64,000 bases of DNA from Catonia carolina (lineage: Eukaryota; Arthropoda; Insecta; Hemiptera; Achilidae). A model generated the notes under the pieces. It was not told where the DNA came from and did not search any database. It saw nothing but the letters and a program-made list of their open reading frames with translations. Made by a program: the position numbers and the translations under genes. This document shows, in pieces, positions 59,137 to 64,000 of the stretch. The stretch spans positions 135,782,171 through 135,846,170 of the forward strand of contig JAQMRL010000002.1 in the NCBI GenBank assembly GCA_035578175.1, written 5' to 3'. Each line of letters begins with the position of its first letter. Positions within the stretch are counted from its first letter, which is position 1.

Positions 59137-59910
59137 TTTCTCTTGCCTATATGAATATATAGGAAGGAAAGTATTGTTTTCATGTCGATTTTTCGAAATC
59201 GAGTTTTCACCGGATCTATACGTTTTCAGACCCCCTGAATCCAAAAAACATGTTTTTAGCGATTGGTCTGTGTGTGTGTGTGTGTGTGTGAACAGAATAT
59301 CTCAAGAACGGAACATCGTACGAACTTGAAACTTAAGTTACATACCACTACCGGACGCGACACGAACATTTTCATCAAAATCGGTCAACCGGAAGTAGTA
59401 GTTTATTCGTATAATTTTTCAGTTTTTTGCGATTTTCTCAAAAACTGGTCCTACGATTTTTTTTAAAATCGCCTATTTTACTCAATTTTTTATTCTCTAC
59501 AAGATAGGGTAGGCGCCATGTCTGCTGAAATTCTCGGTGAGGCTCTTTTCACGTAAAAACGTTGTTTTTTTAAGATTACGGCTTTAATATAAATTTTAGC
59601 GCAAAAACTTATATAATAAAAGTTGTAGAGAATTTAAAAACCTACAACTTATGTTTCAAACATTTTTTTGTATGACGCTTAGTTTAGCGGTAATTTGCGA
59701 TTTTCTGTTTTTTTCTCACGAAAACGTGAGAAAAATCGGTTTTTTTTAACATTTCGGTCTTAGTATGCATTTTACAACAAAAGTGTATATAATAAAAGTT
59801 ATAGAAAATTAAAAGATCTACAACTTTTGTTTAGAGAATTTTTCTCTACAGAGCCTAGTTTAGCGTGAAAGTGTGATTTTCCGTTTTTTTTAAGCCAAAT
59901 TGAGTTCGAT
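59137..59910. repeat. repeat family E, longest copy, with internal duplicated module
   Basis: The E head plus a (tg)n run (59270-59290), then two related ~110-bp modules (tataataaaagttgtagaga ... cttagtttagcggtaat and tataataaaagttatagaaa ... cctagtttagcgtgaaa). No protein. Confidence 0.65.
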
Positions 59911-60354
59911 TTTCATTTTGCGTCTTCCACTCATGATTAAAATAAGGTTATGTTTTTGAGGTTAGTTTTTGTTCATTTCTAATGTTTTAATACTAATTTT
60001 AGGTTTATTGTTAATTATTTGCATTGGCAAGAGAAAGTTGTGTGAGTGTTTCACACCAGATTTTTTTTCTTTTGTGCTGATACATATTATTGGTTCAATG
60101 TTGCAAATATTCTACTACATACAGTGTAGATATAGCGGTACTTATACATTAATGATGGGCCACCCTGATGTCAGTTAAAAAATTCACTGAAAATGCGCAC
60201 ATTTGCTCATTAAACACTGATATACTTACATAATAAGTTGATTTCTGGAGGATTGAAGTCTTTAATGGCACTCGAAATCATTGCACAGAGATTATCTCAA
60301 GGTTTAAGTCACCGTTAAAACTCAACCAGGTATGACTTCAAATTGTGTCCAGCT

Positions 60355-60520
60355 GTCCCGCGATATCTTTTGTTTCGCCATTTAGCACTGCCTCACAATC
60401 TAAATAAAATTTCATTTCCTAGCTGGCCCGATACACTCGAACTTTTGGCAAAACTCCATACTCTTGCAGTAAGGCACAGGCAGCTTCCTCTGTCATCGGT
60501 AAACCCCATGAATTCATTTT
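60355..60520 (-). pseudogene. possible transposase N-terminal remnant
   Basis: Minus strand from ATG at 60520: MNSWGLPMTEEAACALLQEY GVLPKVRVYRAS, then an in-frame TAG, then EMKFYLDCEAVLNGETKDIA. The layout loosely recalls the N-terminus of ISXO2-like insect transposases. Weak. Confidence 0.3.
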
Positions 60521-60892
60521 AAAAACATGTAACAAATACAGCAATTTACACTATTTGAAACTACAACATAAAATGAACTGTTACCTTCGATGAATTAATG
60601 TAATGCGTTATGATTCATTAACAGAAATAAAGATTATTAAATATTATATAACAATGATATCATATATTAGATTAGCAATCAGAGTGGCTTCCCGTTAATG
60701 TAAAAGTACCGATTTATCCAATTAGATTGTAGTATTAGAATTTTAAATAAAAACATTTTAGGGGAAAAGTTACTATAAGTCGGGGGCTATGGTGAATGTT
60801 GAAATTTTGGTGTATAATAGGTTATTTATATTAAGCTGAGTTACTGTTCTGTTGGGATGATTTACTTCAAATTGAATTTCATCTTGTTTTAG

Positions 60893-61060
60893 ATGTACAG
60901 ACTGCCAAGATTATTACGAAGTGTAGCATCAAAGCAATTGCACCAATCATACGTACGATGCTACGCTAAAGATGTCCGATTTGGACCTGAAGTTCGAGGT
61001 CTTATGCTCCAAGGTGTTGATATCTTAGCAGATGCTGTGGCTGTCACCATGGGACCCAAG
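60893..61060 (+). CDS. Hspd1: hsp60 exon 2 (residues 1-56), first coding exon
   Basis: Acceptor ttttag directly abuts the ATG; donor AAG/GTAAAT, phase 0. It carries the mitochondrial presequence and the N-terminal equatorial domain up to TMGPK. The start is fixed by the presequence and by a lack of upstream coding sequence. Confidence 0.95.
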
Positions 61061-63439
61061 GTAAATGATTAACAAAAATTAACTGGGTTTTTTTTCATGT
61101 CTTACTGTTATTTTGTATGAAATCATAAATTCAGGAATTTACTATTTTTGGTATGGCAAATTGGCAGGATAAAAAATTAGGTATGGAAATCGAAAAGAAA
61201 TAAATCCTTTTAACACTTCTTGCAGCTTGAAATTAATTATATAATAAATGTATACATTAAATTTTACTAACCTTTTTTAAGCTGCCTTAATTTTTATTCA
61301 TTTAATTGTGTTTCGGTGGATCCACCATCATCAGAGTATGTAATATCTTTGAAACTAAAATTTTTAAATCTAAAATTGTTAACATTTTCAGTTAGGTCTT
61401 TGTATAAAATGTTTCATACAATCATTTCTATAGATTTTTAAAAAATGTTAGTTTCAAAGACAATATATACTCTGATGATTGTGGATCCACAGAAACACGT
61501 GTTAAGTGAATAATAAAAATTACGGCAGGTTTAAAAAGGTTATTGAAATTTATTGTATACATTTATTTATTTATTTTTCTTTTTACTTTATTTAAAGTTA
61601 TATCAACAACCAGGTTTTTATTGACTTCTAGAATGTTATTCTACAAGAGATTATTTATAATATACTTACAGAAACTTAAAAACTAACAATGTGGCTAACA
61701 TTAGTTACAAAGAATATAAACAAAATGCAAACATTTCACAATCATGATAAAAGTTCTATTCGGTTTTTAAAGTAAACCTCGCGGGTACTAGAATTTGATT
61801 TAATCCATAGATCCTGGATGTATTGTATTCATTCTTAAAACAAGCAAGTTAAATGTGCATCGAAACGTTTCCAGAGATGTGCTTTTTTTGTTTAACGTCC
61901 GACTGATCTGCAATTACTGCTAATGCTGATGGTGAAGGATGAAATGAATTTTTGTAATGTATGAAAATATGCCGTGCCTGAATGGGATTCGAACCCAAGC
62001 CCGCATGATGGAAGGCGAGCATGTTATCAACTACGCCAATGCGACCGGCAGAGATGTGCAGTCAGTAAAGATGTCTTGTAGTATACATTTTTATTATATA
62101 AAATAGAAAAAGAAAAAATACTTTACACGCTTGTAGTGTATAAGGCCAGTCGTTGTCTATACGATCTGCTGCCGACCAACCAGTCGTTGCGGCCAAGTTA
62201 TTTAATATTGGACAACACACATGTTGGGACAGGCAGTGATGTGTACGGAACGATTTTGTATATGTTGATTTTTTAAAAATTTTTATGAACATATTGGATA
62301 TCATGTCATCCATTGAATTTGACACAGAAAAATAAATTTTATAACAAAACTAGTGTTGGCAAATATGCCGGGCTGGAGGCACATCTACTATGTTGCTGGC
62401 CATTTTCAATGTGGTCACACCTGATCAGTAATCGTGGCCGCAACCGCAGTTGTGTGCGTTTACTTTTAATGGAAAACTTGTTTATGTATTTGCAAAAGAA
62501 CATTTTATTAATGCAATTACTAGTTTAAACTAAATTAATCCAATTTGCTTTGCTGGAATTCTTGAATGTAGAGGGAATTTGTGTGGGACGAATTTAGCGG
62601 ATAATTTTTTAAAATTAATATCAACAGATAAAAGGCTATTTTGTGTATATGGTCAGATTATATTTAATCTGATTCAGTTGGCGTTAGTTTGTGTAGAGTG
62701 TGGGTATTTACTTTTATTTCTTATTTCTATAAACATCAGTAAAAGGAGAGGTTTTAAATGCTGTGTTAAAGAACATTTAAAATTTAAACTAGTTTATGTG
62801 AACAGTGTTTATTTGTGAAAAAACTTTGTAGCAGTTAGTTAATTTGCTTCATGGTTTCATCAGTTTTGTTAGAAATGTAAGTAAACAGTATTGTCCTTAT
62901 CCATAAATGAAGGATGGCCAGCGTAGTCTGCTTAACCTAGTTTGGTTGTGGAGTTTTTGTGTCCATGTTCAGAATTAGTTGTACTAGTTTTAACCTACTA
63001 TACTAGTATTATTATTCTGAAAATATTTTTGGGCTAAAAAAGTGGTGCAATTGGAATAATATACTAAAATTTAACAACTAGTAGTATGGGAATCGTATTA
63101 TGTTTTAAATCTTCGTTGTCATAAAATAGTGATTAATTTCCCTATTTACTTGTATAATCGTTTGTCTTCATTTAAATACTTTTCAGGGTCGTAATGTTAT
63201 CCTTGAACAAACCTGGGGAAGTCCAAAAATAACTAAAGATGGTGTCACTGTTGCTAAGGGCGTCGAGTTGAAAGATAAATTCCAAAATATTGGTGCCAAG
63301 TTAGTACAGGATGTTGCAAATAACACAAACGAAGAAGCGGGTGATGGTACAACCACAGCTACAGTTCTCGCTCGAGCCATCGCAAAGGAAGGGTTTGAGA
63401 AGATCAGCAAGGGTGCTAATCCAATTGAAATCAGACGAG
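60893..63439 (+). CDS. Hspd1: hsp60 / chaperonin 60, mitochondrial; first 140 residues, 3' end outside window
   Basis: ATP-driven folding chamber of the mitochondrial matrix, partner of Hsp10. Exons 60893-61060 and 63187-63439 join in phase 0 and leave the window in phase 1. Residues 1-26 form an arginine-rich, acid-free presequence ([16 protein letters not shown]...) ending near YAKDVRFG, the usual start of the mature protein. Then come ALMLQGVD-like sequence ([20 protein letters not shown]), KGRNV of the nucleotide site, [17 protein letters not shown], and [20 protein letters not shown] with the catalytic aspartate of GDGTT. The full protein is normally about 570 aa, so roughly three quarters lies to the right. 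No defects are seen. Confidence 0.97.
61296..61340 (-). ncRNA. hammerhead-type motif, minus-strand arm, decayed
   Basis: Core CTGATGA, GGTG/GATC/CACC and GAAAC are kept, but the stem III/cleavage segment reads CACAATTAA instead of CACGTGTA, so cleavage is not expected. Confidence 0.45.
61465..61512 (+). ncRNA. hammerhead-type motif, plus-strand arm
   Basis: CTGATGA (61472-61478), stem II TGTG/GATC/CACA, GAAA (61492-61495), CACGTG then TTA. The core is complete; stem I is weaker than in the 15085 copy. Confidence 0.5.
61883..62049 (-). repeat. SINE-C, full length, with target duplication
   Basis: Minus-strand copy in hsp60 intron 2, flanked by the 10-mer agagatgtgc (61873-61882 and 62050-62059). 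The box B complement gggattcgaaccc is visible. Not a functional tRNA: the 3' half continues into the SINE body and no acceptor stem closes. Confidence 0.85.
62060..63186. other. hsp60 intron 2, right part, unassigned
   Basis: No repeat family from elsewhere in the window and no coding sequence recognised. Confidence 0.55.
63187..63439 (+). CDS. Hspd1: hsp60 exon 3 (residues 57-140)
   Basis: Acceptor tttcag, donor GAG/GTAAAT, phase 0 in and 1 out. It begins [19 protein letters not shown] and includes the [15 protein letters not shown]ase motif, ending ANPIEIRRG. Confidence 0.97.
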
Positions 63440-63867
63440 GTAAATATCGGGCTAATAGTCTTATTTCATTATTTGACTTGCTTATTCTACAAGTTCTTTG
63501 ATAGCAACTTGCAAGCAAGCCAAATGTTGATTTTGCGTCGTACTGGTTTATATTAACTTTATTAAACATCTTATACAGATATTTTTAACCGTCATATTAT
63601 ATTGATAATCAAATTATATTATTTTCTTTTAAAACTACCAGTAATATGGTAAACAGTAAACACTAACCAATTAGAGCGCTTTCAAGCTTAAAATGCACAT
63701 CTTCAGTAATTGTTACTAATAAAATTTTAAATTTAAAACATCCTACTTGTTACATTTTTTACGAAAATTGACTGGAGAGAGTATGGAATCCTGTTAAAGT
63801 TAAAATTGAATTTAACCAAAATGAGTAGCTGGCCATTGAAAAAATAAGATTGTGGAACAAGTGTTGT

Positions 63868-64000
63868 TCAGGTCATCAACCGAAAGGTTGGTTTGAACCT
63901 CTAGAGGCTTTACTTAGTAAAATTGTGAGAGGTGGTTTACTATACCTTGTTCACCGAGTGGCAAAGCGTGCTTACCAGCACGCCGGGCCTTCTAAAAAGT
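63868..64000 (-). repeat. SINE-A copy 9 (cut by window edge)
   Basis: The tail half of the family in hsp60 intron 3, from gtcatcaaccgaaaggttgg to the window end. Confidence 0.75.

Larger units (their letters stand above)
61247..61565. mobile_element. compact inverted repeat with two hammerhead-type motifs (Penelope-derived)
   Basis: Two ~110-bp arms, related to the Penelope arms at 15013/16203 but clearly diverged, face each other across ~80 bp with no coding sequence. It lies in hsp60 intron 2. Confidence 0.7.

Noticed and set aside
59969..60178. Membrane-like 69-codon frame
   Set aside because: T-rich DNA gives Leu/Ile/Phe runs in any frame; no supporting signal.
63183..63569. 128-codon minus-strand frame over hsp60 exon 3
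   Set aside because: Antisense shadow of a clearly conserved chaperonin exon.

Overview
The window is AT-rich animal nuclear DNA and almost certainly from an insect. Genes are split into short exons with GT-AG introns, and the spaces between exons are packed with SINEs, LINE fragments, mariner, pogo-like and Penelope-like elements. The clock protein is of the insect PERIOD type. The long introns and the mix of repeats suggest a hemimetabolous insect, possibly Hemiptera. That placement is inference; nothing here fixes the species.

Three genes are supported. (1) period (per), plus strand: 16 coding exons between 1046 and 31486 join in frame into 795 codons, the C-terminal part of the circadian repressor after its PAS domains. 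The 5' exons lie left of the window. A candidate 17th exon sits 8 kb further on at 39500, because the apparent stop codon is embedded in a strong splice donor. (2) hsp10 (HSPE1/cpn10), minus strand: three coding exons at 56440-51391, complete, 105 aa, with the first exon coding only for the start methionine. (3) hsp60 (HSPD1/cpn60), plus strand: a non-coding first exon near 57175-57318 and coding exons 60893-61060 and 63187-63439, running off the right edge. hsp10 and hsp60 stand head to head across about 0.74 kb that contains two heat-shock-element-like sites. This is the arrangement known from vertebrates. The two proteins form the mitochondrial chaperonin, so a shared heat-responsive promoter makes sense. 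per and hsp10 converge.

By region: 1-14.6 kb holds per exons with SINEs, LINE tails and a TIR element carrying two head-to-head mariner remnants. 14.6-18.3 kb is a per intron with a Penelope-like element whose inverted ends carry hammerhead-ribozyme motifs, plus a MITE. 18.3-31.5 kb holds the remaining per exons, with a nested pogo-like/SINE/LINE stack in one intron and LINE endonuclease and RT debris in another. 31.5-39.5 kb is either the last per intron or flank. 39.5-51.3 kb is gene-free and built from nested transposons, including a mariner-derived foldback with 223-bp identical arms. 51.4-64 kb is the chaperonin pair, with a small inverted repeat bearing two more hammerhead-like motifs in hsp60 intron 2.

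No CRISPR array, rRNA, genuine tRNA gene or viral gene was recognised.
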